This document shows, one piece after another, positions 1-12,378 of a stretch of DNA of 64,000 nt. The DNA is taken from contig CAUDNR010001557.1 of the NCBI GenBank assembly GCA_958430865.1, positions 37,777 to 101,776 on the forward strand, written 5' to 3'. The position numbers and the translations under genes are program-made. This DNA is from Entrophospora sp. SA101 (taxonomy: Eukaryota; Glomeromycota; Glomeromycetes; Entrophosporales; Entrophosporaceae). The notes beneath the pieces are model-generated. The model worked only from the letters and a program-made list of their open reading frames with translations. It was not told the DNA's origin and did not search any database. Position 1 is the first letter of the stretch. Every line of letters begins with the position of its first letter.

Positions 1-541
1 GTTTAGAGATACAAAATCATAATATATAAAAGCAAGAAACATACCAAATAATAGTCAAAACTCAAAAGAAAAACAATAATATTAAAGGGATTAGCAGCAA
101 TTTACAACAAAAAGAGTTTCTGGAAGATCTTTGTGTGTGACTTTTATGAGTGGTAATAACATCGAAAAAAACATGATAAATAACTATGATCATTCATTCA
201 TTAGGTAATCAAAATACTTATTTAGTTAAATATAATATTGTACATAATAACAAATATAAAAAGTACATAAATTATAAAAATTTTTTTTGATTGCTTCTTT
301 TTATCAATATCAACACTTCTATCATCAACATCATCACTCTAATAACATTGTCACCACTACAATATCTGATATCATCATTACCATTACAATCCCTAACATC
401 ATCATCACTGCCATCATTTTTCATTTCATATGCATTGGCATAAATACTGAAGCATTACTGTCAAAATTATATTCAATTAAAGTGTTTGGTTGAATTTTTT
501 TATTTGATAATTAATTATTATATAACAATAATTAATATTAC
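1..541. other. Non-coding start of window with ATC-rich simple sequence
   Basis: I see no gene here. Positions about 296-430 are an imperfect run of ATC/CAT/CAC triplets, and the open frame through it is low-complexity and not convincing as protein. The kinase-like exon that follows on the minus strand should continue into this stretch, but I find no kinase subdomain sequence in it, so the gene is either interrupted here or its next exon lies outside the window. Confidence 0.5.
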
Positions 542-1249
542 CTCTTTTAAAATATCTATAATTTTATCATTTGAGTTATATAATCTTTTTAATACCACAT
601 TTGGTTCAGAAACAATATAATAATAATTAATCCATGTTGCTTTATGAACTTCACTAAAACCACCTTTAGCCATATATTCAATATTTTTGAATTCATTAAA
701 AGGAATCCATTCAATATGATCATCCTTATATCTATTTATTTTTTTACATTCATAAAGAAACTTGGCTATTTCTTTATTTCCACAATCAGCCTCTAAGTTT
801 TCAATTTCCTTTTCTTTACAACCATTGCATAATACAACTTTATTCAATCCAACATCTGTGTAAATTAAATTTTGATATGATTTTCTAATTAATTTTATGC
901 TTTCTTCTTCCTCATTTTCTTTTAATCTATTTGAAAGTTCATTTAATGCATCAATTGATTTATTCAAATACTTCATAAGATCATAATCATCTTTTATCCA
1001 ATTTTTTTTACAATTGGTACAATTTTCTATTAATTTTAATGTTCCAAGTAATTCATTTAAAATATTATGAATCCTAATTTGCCCACCATATTCATCTGGA
1101 ATTGGTTTACATAATAAGCCATATTTCGGATAAATTGATTCAACCAATAGTTTCAATTCATTTGCCAATTCACTTGGAAGTTTAATTATCTCCGTCATCT
1201 TTTCAGAAGTGAAATATAAATGTATCAAGATTTTTTTCAAATGATTCAC
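542..1249 (-). CDS. Partial protein-kinase-like gene, first exon
   Basis: The reading frame starts at 1249 (a second Met 17 codons in is an equally good start). It gives about 236 residues up to a GT donor (GAG|gtaata) at 541/542. The N-terminal two thirds is a charged helical region with two CxxC pairs (CTNC, CNGC), a layout I associate with Rhizophagus tyrosine-kinase-like proteins. The C-terminal part begins a kinase fold: a glycine-rich loop GGFSEV followed by VVLKRL, where the Lys would be the ATP-binding Lys of strand 3. The catalytic HRD, DFG and C-lobe segments are absent from the window, so this is a first exon or a truncated gene. It lies inside one unit of a perfect tandem duplication. 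Confidence 0.6.
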
Positions 1250-2287
1250 AATTTATCACACGTGATTATAAAAAATCAAATTCTCCCTTATACATTATTT
1301 TATGGCCTAATTTTTTGTTAATAATACTACTGTTACAACATCACCAATTATACTGATAATTACAATAATGAAAATGATCAAACTAAAGATTTTGGATTTG
1401 TAGATAGGTAATTATAATAATATATTAATGTTTATAATTTAATATGTTCATTAATTCAATCAAATAATTAGTTATTATTATCAAATATTTTTGAATTCAT
1501 TAAAAGGAATCCATTCAATATGATCATCCTTATATCTATTTATTTTTTTACATTCATAAAGAAACTTGGCTATTTCTTTATTTCCACAATCAGCCTCTAA
1601 GTTTTCAATTTCCTTTTCTTTACAACCATTGCATAATACAACTTTATTCAATCCAACATCTGTGTAAATTAAATTTTGATATGATTTTCTAATTAATTTT
1701 ATGCTTTCTTCTTCCTCATTTTCTTTTAATCTATTTGAAAGTTCATTTAATGCATCAATTGATTTATTCAAATACTTCATAAGATCATAATCATCTTTTA
1801 TCCAATTTTTTTTACAATTGGTACAATTTTCTATTAATTTTAATGTTCCAAGTAATTCATTTAAAATATTATGAATCCTAATTTGCCCACCATATTCATC
1901 TGGAATTGGTTTACATAATAAGCCATATTTCGGATAAATTGATTCAACCAATAGTTTCAATTCATTTGCCAATTCACTTGGAAGTTTAATTATCTCCGTC
2001 ATCTTTTCAGAAGTGAAATATAAATGTATCAAGATTTTTTTCAAATGATTCACAATTTATCACACGTGATTATAAAAAATCAAATTCTCCCTTATACATT
2101 ATTTTATGGCCTAATTTTTTGTTAATAATACTACTGTTACAACATCACCAATTATACTGATAATTACAATAATGAAAATGATCAAACTAAAGATTTTGGA
2201 TTTGTAGATAGGTAATTATAATAATATATTAATGTTTATAATTTAATATGTTCATTAATTCAATCAAATAATTAGTTATTATTATCA
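680..2287. repeat. Perfect 804-bp tandem duplication (680-1483 and 1484-2287)
   Basis: Two directly repeated units of 804 bp show no difference that I can see. Each contains the promoter region, the start codon and about 190 codons of the kinase-like exon. The junction falls inside the coding sequence at the FNEFKNI segment, just before the glycine-rich loop. The breakpoints share only a few bases (atca/aata). The absence of divergence means a very recent event or an assembly duplication. Confidence 0.9.
1481..2053 (-). pseudogene. Truncated duplicate of the kinase-like exon
   Basis: This is identical in protein sequence to residues 1-190 of the neighbouring copy and then runs into a stop at the duplication junction. 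It lacks the glycine-rich loop and everything after it, so it cannot encode a kinase. It keeps the full upstream region, so it could still be transcribed and read through toward the downstream copy on the same strand. Confidence 0.7.
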
Positions 2288-5200
2288 TGACTGTTTAGAT
2301 TCAATTGAAAGTTGAGATATTTCCACCAATGGAAGTTATCCAGATGAATGGACAAAACTTAATCAATTATAGCGATAACACCTAGTTTTTGGTTGCGTCT
2401 CTCTTCATTACTGGAAGCCTTTACAAAATCTGTGTGTGGCAATGGAAAGAAATTTATATTAACATCGCACCATTACAAGTTAGTTGGTAAGAATGAGTAA
2501 AATTCTAAGTTTAAGGAAATCGGAAACTGAAACAAAGTTTAAAATTCTAAACTTTTCCAAAACCTCCGAAACCAAAACAATTTATCGGCTGAAATTTTTT
2601 TAAATGTTGCAAAAATTATATCACCGAATAGACTATAGTAGACTCCTCTTCTGAAATCATTTCGGAGAGTCTCGGATCGTTATTTTCTATAGAAGCAAAA
2701 ACAAAGACATCAAATAGATAATGATCAATGTAAAATGGAAACCAGACAAATCCTTAGACCTATGGATGTTTACTATCATATGAATCAGCTTTGTCGAAAA
2801 AAAATCCATGTCTTATAAATTTTTTGCATTTTAACTTATTGGATGACGGGCTTCTTTTCTATAAATTAGGAATTTGTTGGTCCATAAAAAAGTCAATTTA
2901 AAGTTTTCGAAAACATCAAGTGTAGTGCTACTGTTGAAGTAGTAACAATGATAACTTTGATGCATTTAATGTAAGTGCTAATGATAATGATGACGGTTCT
3001 GTTGCAAATGGATAATAATGATGGAAAACATCTGTCAGGTCAATCAATTCACTCATTCATTCCAGGTTGGCTGTGTCATATACCTTGGGTAAATTTTTTA
3101 CTAGTATCTTTGTTACTATTAAGTTGGATCAGGCGCAATATCAGAAAAATTAAAATTGTAAGTTTATACTATGTTAGTAATAGTAAGTTTCACACCAACT
3201 TAATTTCCGGATGTTTTTCTTGATCTGCCGAAAGGACTCACTCCTGAAGGTATAACAGAATTTCCAGCATTTGTACGAAAATCATAAGAAAAGATATTAA
3301 TTGCTTCCACGAGATAAAAGTACACAAAAAACTGATCAGGGGTAAAGGGGAAAAATAAAAATTACTTTAAATTATTGTATTAATGATAATGGTGCAAAAT
3401 AAAATAATAATGCTTTGCTCTACTGTTAAAGTCTTGCATTAATGTTTCAAAATTGCATAACTATATAGGAGAAGGTGTAGTAGTATCTTTAACACAATGC
3501 TCCATACATCACACATCTGTTATTTTATTTTTATTTTTGACTTGGCTTTCATTTTCCTCGTCCGAATTTTCCAGCTTTCTTTTCTGATGGAAAATGAAGC
3601 AGATGCAAGTACCAAGTTAAAAATTGGATAAAACAAATAAGAGAGTGCAAAGAAGAAATTTCTCTCTCAAACATAACCATTCTAGTTTATCTGACCAACT
3701 ATCCTCCCAAAAGACGCAAGTGATAAGCTTACTTTGTTGATTTTGCGAGTTGTTAAAAATTCGAAGCATCTTATTTTCTGTTTCTTCCAATTCCTTGAGT
3801 CGTTTATTAAATACTATATAGTAACCTTGGATCTGTTCATAATTATTTGTCTTGTTTTCGAGATCGCTATCTCTTTCTATCGCTTTGATGTCCATATATA
3901 CATACAGTATATTTACAAGAAAGTTACTTAACTGGCCCAACCTAATTTTGATAAAGAACATTTTTGGAAATATCTTAATAAATGAATGAATAATTAGACG
4001 GATTAACTGATTCATTACATTTGGTAGTTTTGTAACTAATATTTATCATCAACATTGTTTACTCTTGGGAACGAATATGATGATAATAACGTTAAAAATA
4101 TACGTGATAATGATAGTACAGATGAAGATGTCGAAGATTGTGAAGAAGGAAATATTTTTTTTAATGAGAAATAATCCTTTATTTAAAATTGAGTTTTCAT
4201 CGGGTCTTACTTTCAAAGCATATTTTTTTAGAGACAAATAATACTCTGGACAAAGTAGTAGTATATTCTTTTACTTTTTTAAAGGTGGGGTGTACTTGAT
4301 AAATTATTTGTACAAGTTTCTCCTTTCTTAGAGAGCCTTTTTTTCCTCGCATTAATTGACAAAAAATTAATAACGAGTAAATAACGAGTAAATAATAATT
4401 ACGTGGTAAATTCTTTACGAATAAATCTATTTCAACTGAAAAATTGTCTTTGCTGGCTTTTTTATTAGCATCATCTTCATAAGAAACAACAATGGCATTT
4501 TTAATTTCACATAAAACATACATATATATATTAGTTAAACTAATCTCTTTGACCAGGAAACTAATTAGCTCTAGCTGAGAGATAATTATCATTGTTGTTG
4601 AAATAAACTTATTACAATTTTGATTCAGATTAAAAAATTAGATGATAATTATAGTCAATATTTTTTACCTTTGACAATTTGAAGCCCGAGTAAATATTAT
4701 TTAACTCATATACTATATAATAAATATATATTAATATATATATTACTTATTCATATCTGAAGATCATATGACAATCACTTGATTTTGATAAAACATGTGT
4801 ATAATTTGGGAAAAGTCTATGAATTTGAGCCATGAATTAATCAATTGATTTAATGATAAAATTCAAACGAACGACTATTCATCCTAGTGATCAAGCGGAG
4901 TTGAAGAGATCGTCGTAAGCGACTTCGATGAGCCACAATTTTGAGTCTATGACGACGTAAACATAAAATGCTATGCTTAGACTGAAGATAGTTTACTTAA
5001 ATGATAATATTAATTAAATACAGTTTTCAAATATTAAAATATTACTAATGTGAGTAATAATTTACATCAATAATTGCCGATCAAGTCAATGTGATCAAGT
5101 GAAGTCTTGGATGAGACAACTTGTTATTATCAAAAACAAGATTCGAACCAATTGCAATAGAGAGACAACCAGACTTCTACTTCTACTCATTATTTAGAAA

Positions 5201-6444
5201 CACAATGAAAAAATTGCTATTAATCCAAGTCAGACTTGAGGAACAAAGATTTAATGATATGATATAGTAAAAAGAAATAAACAGAAGAATATATCGAGAC
5301 AAATGCATAAACGATGGTTTGATTTAGAATAGATAATGAATTGGTAATTTATAGTAATGTCATACATATATTTATAGAATGGAAAATTTGTTTCTTTCAT
5401 GGGAATAATCTTGTGTGGTCCCAGCGCTAATACTAATTAATTAACAGTATTCAATGAGCAAAATAATCTCCTAACTATTTTGTGTTTATTGCTACAAAAT
5501 TAAATCTGCAGGTATAATTAAGGAGTGAGTGCAGGGTTGGTGATAGACCGGGTCCATTGAGACAAATTAAATATAGTTAAAATGTTACACGGACAGTGTA
5601 AAGTATTTAAGAAATAAATACTTTTGAACTATTTATAATTAATTAATATTAAAAGTTAAAACGCTTTAATAATATTAATTATAAATAAAAATAATAAATA
5701 TTTAATTAATTCATTTTAAAAAAGAGTCCATCATTTCCATCAACATCAGCTTTATCAGTTACATCAGCAGCATTTTTGAATTTTTGTAAATTCGTGACAC
5801 CCAAAAGAGAAGCACAAACTTTAAATTTAGGTTTAATTTGTTGATTTTCGAAATAATCAGATTTTTTGAGGGGAAAGGAAATAGAATAACCACAATTATT
5901 TATATTATTTATTATTTATTATATATTTGAGAGATACATAGATTAGAAAAGGGAATTCAACAATAAAATTCAATCACACTTTTACTATTACTATAAAATC
6001 GATCCTTTTTTTTTTCGCATCCAAAAGAAAATACATATTAATATGTAAATAACCCAACTTTCCTGAATTCAGTCTTGCTTTACACTATCTCGTTGCCATT
6101 TATGTAAATTATTTTGTGAATACTAATTACTAATTATTTATTACTAATTATTATACATTGTTGATTAACCAAATAATCATCTAAATGCTAAAAATTGAAC
6201 GGTGACTAAAAAAAAATAGGAGTGAGTGGTTTATCTTTTTTAAAAAAAGATCGGTGTTCAATCATGTCATTATCATCCATCATTGAACTATCAATTCATC
6301 TTCTTTTAATGTGCGCTCGTGTAACATGTAAGCGATATTTTTATCGTTATCTTACCATATTAATATAAAAACGAGAAGCTGTCATAAATTTTTGTTAGAA
6401 AAAAAAACTTTTTTAATTCTTTTTTTACTTTAAAAAAAAAAAAA
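2288..6444. other. Long intergenic region with weak minus-strand frames
   Basis: There is no recognisable gene. Two minus-strand frames, 3617-4015 and 4197-4592, are open for about 130 codons. The first contains a lysine/glutamate-rich helical piece (about 3724-3900) followed by a GT donor, so a small spliced gene is possible, but I recognise no family. The rest is AT-rich sequence with short homopolymers. I saw no clear transposon termini. Confidence 0.3.
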
Positions 6445-7729
6445 ATGTCGCATAATTCCATAATTTTAAACAAATCAACTGCACCAAAACCTTTGATTCC
6501 TTTCACCATACTACCAAGTCCTTTTCAAACCGTGATTGTGATCAGTGCAACACAATATCAACAAGCCATACAAAAAATAAATGTGCTTGATAATGAAATT
6601 CGAAATGCTGGTGGTATACCTCACCGCAAATTTTAAATTTTGTAAAAGATTTTGTCCTATATTTTTTATTTTTTGTTTTTGTTATTAATAAATATTGTTG
6701 TGCAATATAAAAATAGTAAATTTAACGCATATTCAAGATGTTAGCAAGAAACAAAAGGCCAGTTATTCGAACATTATTGCAGAATTGATTCCATTATATG
6801 CGAAAATCAATCGATTAATTCCATTATATTATATTGTAACAAAGAATAATGATATAGCAGCAAGAAATATTATCACAATGGTAATATAGTTCTTCTTGAT
6901 TGTTTTATTTTTCTGATAAAAGTCTTTGTCGCATATATATATATATATTCATAAATATTCATAATCTTATTTTCTAGAAATATCTTATTCAAAAACAATT
7001 TATAGCACTTCCTGATGAACAGTATTTCTTAAGGATCGGTGAATTACAAAGACACAAGGAATTACTTTACCAACTTGAGAAATATGAATACGCAATAGAA
7101 AAACTACAAAATTCTGGAGGGTATATCGCTTGTAAACTACAATATGTCACACGAGATCATGAAAAAACGCCGTCATATTCATCGCTATTATCACCAGCAA
7201 CTTCATCATCTTCAACAAATTCAGCGGCAACATCAACGAATGATGACAGCAGGGAAGAGGATGATGATGACGATGATGACGATGATGATGATGATTATGA
7301 TGATGATGATGATGATGACAATGACGATTATGAAAATGTTGGCGAACTTGGTTTCGTTACTCAGCTAAGTTCTGGAGCAGGTGCACTTGCAAAATTTTTA
7401 TCTTTGGTTAAAGATGAAGGTGAAGATTCATTTGGTCAACTTTCAAGTCGAGCTGGAGATTTGTCTGTGCCAAGGAAATTTTCAAGTCATCCAAATAATA
7501 ATATTAATCATAACACTGATAATAACAGTAATAAAAATCTTAAAAGTAATAATAAATTTATTAATAATTTTTATAATATTAGTAGAATAAAAAAATCAAT
7601 ATTAATAAGTTATTTTCAAATAACAATAACATTATTATTACAAAAAAAGGAAAGAAAATTTTTCTTAAGAACAATGATCTTGCTAATTGGCTAGAAGAAT
7701 CAAGAAACTCAAAGAAACCTTCTAAATAA
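6445..7729 (+). CDS. Three-exon hypothetical protein: helical N-terminus, poly-Asp tract
   Basis: Exons read as 6445-6613, 6717-6880 and 6978-7729, with GT-AG introns of about 100 bp that keep frame (phase 1, then phase 0). The predicted protein is about 360 residues. It has two helical segments of the pattern QQAIQKINxLDNEI and QLEKYEYAIEKL, then a Ser/Thr-rich stretch, an Asp/Glu tract of about 25 acidic residues near 7255-7325, and a Lys-rich tail ending KKPSK. In the last exon one base is missing from the A7 run near 7590. Adding one A joins the upstream frame to the natural C-terminus NDLANWLEESRNSKK. I do not recognise the family. An acidic tract with basic tail would fit a nuclear or chromatin-associated protein, but that is a guess. 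Confidence 0.55.
7250..7325 (+). repeat. GAT/GAC trinucleotide tract encoding poly-Asp
   Basis: An imperfect (GAT/GAC)n run lies inside the third exon of the hypothetical gene. In the gene's frame it reads Asp with one Tyr and one Asn interruption. The same DNA read in another frame looks like a Met-rich protein, which is an artefact. Confidence 0.85.
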
Positions 7730-9308
7730 TATGTTTTGGAAATTTGGTGAATATAATAAAAACAATTTTATGCTATTTCAAGTTTTTTTTTTTTTTATTA
7801 TATATTAAAATTACTATTGTTGAATATGCAAGATTATATAAATGGTAAATATTATTGTTTTTCTGTATCTGATAAACTAACCTTGAATGGATCTATGTAA
7901 TACAAAGATGGATTATTATTATTCCGTAAAATTTGTGGCGTTTTGCCATCTCTTCACTTCAAAAGTTGTCCGTCTAATTCTTCATTTCATTTTGAAACAA
8001 TGTCTCAAAAGAAACAAAATAACTGAATATATATATAGGCATATAATGAAAAACCTACTTATTCGTGTAAATACTACATAATCCAATTTCTCTTTTTAAA
8101 TCGTTCGTTTTATCTTTTTCGTCTGATTATGACCCCGAATATGCTTTGGCGCAACTAAGTGAACTATACATGTGGGCGAAACCTAGTGACACTTAATCAT
8201 CGAGTGGTGGCAGCTAATCAGTTATACAGATTGCAATTTTATTGTACTATCATATGATAATCATTTGAGGATTAAGTGTCACTGGGTTTCTTCCTGCCAA
8301 GCCAAATAGCAAAAAAAATGTACATGTTACGTTTGGAGTAAATTTTCAATCTGTACAAAGAGGTTCTAGTTAGTATAATCAGGGATCTTGTCTGATTTCA
8401 TTTTCGTAGTACAAAATGAAGAAAACTCGGGTGTAATATATATATGTGGGCATATTGCAACAAAGTGAACATTGTGCCACACAGAATTACAGTGATCAAA
8501 ATTCAGTAAATTAATCTACCAGTATGACATCACTAGTAATAATGTATATATTTTGAAACTTATAAATGCAAAATCACAAAGAAATTGAATATATTTCTTA
8601 TGAATAATATAAATGATAGCATAATAGTTGTGGGAATTAATTTACTAATTGAAAAATTTGCTATTGAAGAAACAGGGAAAAACCAAGATAAATTAACAAC
8701 TTATTTTTGAGAATGATTTTCCTAATGAGAGAACTATAATATTGCTAACACTCAGCAAGAACTAAAACAATTATAAAATCTAAACCAATATATAATAACA
8801 CCAATTATCATGAAAGTTTAAAAAAACTACAAGAAAGCCAGATTAAATATGAAGCAGAATAGTTAAAAAGTCACCAAGAAAGGCATTGGGAAAGATCTAT
8901 AATCTTAATCAACTTTGAGAAAAGGTTAAAGAGAAAGGATGGTTAGAATACTAACCAGTTTGGATTAAGCAATATTTGACAAGAAACCATTTTATCAACA
9001 AAATAACTGGCCAGTTGAAATAAGTGTGATGATTGAATAAATGGTGACTGCTTGCTTACACTGCTTTTTCACAACAAAGAATTTATAAAGATTTAATTGA
9101 GAAAAAAGAGTTCATTTAGAAAATATTGCCAAATTTCAAAGATATACAAAAGATTTAGTGAAAGAAAAAGAAAGATATTTAGCCAACACTCAAGAAGCTT
9201 TAGATACTGAAATGGTTGGTGTGGTGGCAATCATCTAAAGACATCACAAAATTTGCCAATCTTTAAATGCTGGCACATTGCTAAGTATGGGCTATTTTAC
9301 CATAAACT
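7730..9308. other. Intergenic region with fold-back and decayed coding remnant
   Basis: An inverted repeat occupies 8177-8290: the arm GAAACC(T/C)AGTGACACTTAAT is present at both ends, so it could fold as a small MITE-like hairpin. From about 8640 to 9240 there are shreds of protein-like sequence in shifting frames (for example KLQESQIKYEAE and KDLVKEKERYLANTQEALD) interrupted by stops. I take these as the remains of an old repetitive gene, identity unknown. Confidence 0.35.
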
Positions 9309-9445
9309 CTCTAGCGGTGTATAAAATTCAATGTGTGGGATGTGCGGGTGGATGTAACGTTACACGTAGCAATTTTTTGCAGGTAATTTCTAAATTTGTA
9401 GAAATCTGTTTTAGCTACACCCGAAATTTATACACTACTTTCTAG
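9309..9445. mobile_element. MITE, 137 bp (family also at 38778-38904)
   Basis: Terminal inverted repeats read CTAGCGGTGTATAAAATT on the left and, complemented, CTAGAAAGTAGTGTATAAAT on the right. The interior (GGATGTAACGTTACA, then AATTTGTAGAA) is shared in reverse orientation with 38778-38904. No transposase is encoded. The superfamily is not determined. Confidence 0.6.
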
Positions 9446-10249
9446 TTTTGCAATCTTCTAGGCATAAAAAATAACACAATAGAAAGTTTTATAATGGTTT
9501 AAAGTTGGATAACTTTGCCATTATTTGAAATTTTGACAACCATCTAAATCACAATTTACCGATTATTTCTGATTATTCACGTGACCAATTAGCGGATCTT
9601 TTACAGATGTGGATTTATTTTATATTAAGTTCTTTATAAAGCAAGATCGGCATTAAAATTTTTGGTGGGCTATGCAACACATGATGACTTTAGATGATTC
9701 ACACTGTATACAAAAATTAAAGGAAAAGAAATGGCTGAAACAAAGAAAATGGGAATTATATTTGGCTGCTAAACTTTTATCAAGTTTACTAAAAAGGAAA
9801 ATTAATTTGTCAAGTCAGGGAATGAAATTAGAACCCAATTTCAGCAGGTCCCAAAAGATGGCATCCCTTTTCTACAATCATTTATACAGGTAATTTTAAA
9901 ATAGTGGTGCTACTTTTCGGGACTGTATGATAATCAAAGCAAAAGAATGCCAAACAAAACCAATTAATAACTCTCTTTTGAGCACTTTATTTTTAACTTC
10001 TTTAATCTTTAAAAAATAATTAATGTGAAACTAATTTATATAAAATATACCATGAAACCCAAGAATTATAGTACAATCAAAAGTATTTTGAAGAAAGAAC
10101 AGGGTGAAAAATTTACACCTTACATTTTTAAATTAGCAGACATTAATCTATGCAAGCATATTTAAATAAAGAAAGTATTACCTATGAAATTTATCAAGAA
10201 GAAAGAAATATCATAATTGGTAAAAGAACTTTAACACAGGACCATGAAT

Positions 10250-10687
10250 AAGGTTGTGAATGAAACCTCCTTAGTAATTGCTGAAACCACAGCAAAACTA
10301 TATTAAATCTTATCAAAAATCCTGTTGAAACTTTGCCAAAATGGCAAAACCTCAAAATGTGAAACTCTGCCGAAACTCTAATAAACAATTAATGTGTAAC
10401 CTGCCAAAACCCTGCTGAATGATTGAGGAGTTTCGACAAGCAACCTTAACCATGAAGAACTTGGGAAAAAAACAAAAAGTAAAAAAGAAATAATTCCAGC
10501 AAACTTGGGTTAATTCCTCCAGAAATCATTCAGCAGAGTTTCAGCAGGTTACACACTGATTGTTTGTTAGAGTTTTACATTTGGGGGTTTTGATAATTGG
10601 CAGAGTTTTGGCAGGTTACACACTAATTGTTTATTAGAGTTTTGCCAGAGTTTCAGCAGTCATCAAGAGGTTTTGGCAAGCAACCTT
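10250..10687. mobile_element. Fold-back/MITE pair with AAGGTTGCTTGCC termini
   Basis: Left unit 10250-10447 begins AAGGTTG and ends with its complement CAACCTT. A second unit at about 10490-10687 runs in the opposite sense and ends GGCAAGCAACCTT. Motifs such as CTGCTGAAT, TCTAATAAACAATTA and GTGTAACCTGCC occur on both arms, so the whole block is a large imperfect palindrome. A related copy lies at about 18730-18910. It sits beside the nested complex that starts at 10697. Confidence 0.6.
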
Positions 10688-10785
10688 AGTTAATTGTCAA
10701 CATTTGGGAAAGTAATGCATTTAAATTTATCCTTTACAAATGGGTGAATATTATAAAAGTGTTCTCACCAAGGAGGCATTAACAC

Positions 10786-11026
10786 TAAGGTTTCTGGTCC
10801 AAACTATTTTTGAAAAAAAGTAATTTGGACTCATCAATATTTTTTTATAAGAATGAACATAAAAAATCTACATAAATCAACCAATTTTAGTTTAAATAAT
10901 TTAAAAGTAATTTTGCAAATTTCAATGATTAATAAAAAATAGTTTGAACTTATAAAAAATTAATTTTTCCCCAAAGTATTTGACAATTTGGCTATTGAAA
11001 GAGGTGGTTTTAACCAGAAGTCTTTG
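10786..11026. mobile_element. hAT-like MITE with 7/8-bp target duplication
   Basis: Imperfect terminal inverted repeats: TAAGGTTTCTGGTCCAAACT on the left and, complemented, AAGACTTCTGGTTAAAACC on the right. TTAACAC flanks both sides (10779-10785 and 11027-11033). The element interrupts the minus-strand transposase-like pseudogene. A short relative with the same TIR lies at 52079-52167. Confidence 0.65.
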
Positions 11027-11071
11027 TTAACACTAAAATAAATAAAGCTTTGATTTCTTTTATGGCATATC

Positions 11072-11828
11072 TAGAGGTTGGAATCAACTAAAGTAGTTGA
11101 CTAATTTAATTGATTACATCTGGAAAATATAAAAAAAATTTGCACATGTCAATTGTAAGTTTAATAATAAAAAAGTGTAAAACTTATGTCGGCACTGTAA
11201 GATTATGTGATACATCGGTGTTATAAGATTTATACAAGTTTATGCTAAATTAATTTCCTGATTTAATTAGTTGACTAAACTTTTTTTGAACAACTAATAG
11301 TCAACTAATTAGTCAACTACTAATATTACTAATACTAACACTAATACTATGCTAATATTATTATTGTCTGACCAATTGCAGAAGAGTATCAATATGCAAA
11401 TATTAAAACTTTACATATTAAAATTTATGGATGTAATATTATGGCAAGGAAAATTTCTTGATGTACAAGGTCCAATAGTTCATTGACTTCAAGTTCCAAT
11501 GATTTGTGTGGTGGTTCCAGAAGACCTTTAAAAAAATGAATCGTAACACATGGTTTTGTGTGGAAGCATTTTGAAAAAGTGAAAGATTCAAATGGAAATG
11601 AATTTGTAATTTGCAAATTAAAAAAAAAAACAAAATATTATTATTATTTTAAAAAAATTTTAGTTGACTAATTAGTCAACTAAAATAATCAATTAAATAA
11701 TCAACTAAAATAGTCAACTAAAATAATCAACTAAAATAATCAACTAAATCGTCAACTAATTAGTTGACTAAAGAAATTTTGACTAACTAGTAGTTGAATA
11801 AGGATTTTTTGGATGATTCCAACCTCTA
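11072..11828 (+). mobile_element. Non-autonomous hAT-like element, 757 bp
   Basis: Ends are TAGAGGTTGGAATC and GATTCCAACCTCTA (perfect 14-bp inverted repeats). They are flanked by GGCATATC (11064-11071) and GGCATAAC (11829-11836), an 8-bp target duplication with one mismatch, which is diagnostic of hAT elements. Near both ends are many copies of AGTTGACTAA / TTAGTCAACT, typical subterminal repeats. The interior (about 11429-11635) is a decayed BED-finger-like N-terminus (IVTHGFVWKHFEKVKDSNGN) with stops. The same protein fragment occurs at 14778-15056. Confidence 0.8.
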
Positions 11829-11989
11829 GGCATAACTGCTTTCCTAGTTTTCAATAAATTGAACTTGGCAAAAGACCCATCAGCAACCTCCTGAGTTTTG
11901 ATGACACCAGGGTTAGATGCTTCAAAAAGAAAATGTTGCCATTTTTGCAGACTAAGGATGGTTGACATAATTGCTAAATTTAGGGGTCT

Positions 11990-12083
11990 GGGACACTTTA
12001 CCAACACCCACTTTACTGGGACACTTTACTGACAGGACACTTTACTGACAGGACACTTTACCAACAGGACACTTTACTGACAA
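11990..12083 (+). repeat. Minisatellite of 16-bp unit GGACACTTTACTGACA
   Basis: Five to six imperfect direct copies alternate ACTGACA and ACCAACA endings. It overlaps the 5' edge of the transposase-like pseudogene. No function is visible. Confidence 0.8.
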
Positions 12084-12368
12084 TCTAAGTAAAGTCGAAT
12101 TTGACATAGAAATGGTCTTGCGAGGAACACCATGGCCCCACAGAAACCACAAGATTGTAATCATGAAATACGGATTCAAACAGTATTAAAGGACCATAAC
12201 ATTAGATCAACAATAAAGTTTCTTTGGGGCATTGCCCATAATATTTCATTTTAAATTTTTTTTAATTTTTTTAAAAATTTTTTTTGTTTTGTGTATGGTT
12301 GGCTCGGTCTAAAGACCTCCTATTTCTGCGCCACGTGGCCAAATTTCAAAAATAGCAATTTTGTAATT

Positions 12369-12378
12369 NNNNNNNNNN
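12369..12378. other. Assembly gap (10 Ns)
   Basis: Ten Ns of conventional length mark a scaffold join of unknown true size. Sequence on the left (AT-rich tail) and right (LINE-like ORF) may not be contiguous in the genome. Confidence 0.98.

Larger units (their letters stand above)
10697..12007 (-). pseudogene. Transposase-like pseudogene split by two nested insertions
   Basis: Minus-strand pieces line up with the better copy at 61994-62490. From upstream to downstream: KWQHFLFEASN and FNLLKTRK (11837-12007), then EIKALFILV (about 11031-11063), then EHFYNIHPFVKDKFKCITF (about 10697-10770). The matching pieces in the other copy are KYQHFLFEASN, FNLLKTK, EIKALSILI and EYLYNNNCPFVRDKFKDIT. The gaps between pieces are exactly the 757-bp hAT-like element and the 241-bp MITE, each flanked by target-site duplications. 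The family resembles transposase-like proteins of the DUF7869 type, which is tentative. Confidence 0.6.

Noticed and set aside
5080..5160. tRNA-like B box (GGTTCGAATC on the minus strand)
   Set aside because: No cloverleaf can be drawn and no convincing A box is at the right distance; a single B-box word is not enough.
7144..7368. Met/Thr-rich frame through the GAT tract
   Set aside because: It is an off-frame reading of the poly-Asp exon; the in-frame reading continues coherent protein on both sides.
8177..8290. Inverted repeat considered as a transcription terminator or CRISPR-like hairpin
   Set aside because: The genome is eukaryotic, there is only one hairpin with no spacer array, and a MITE-like origin explains it.
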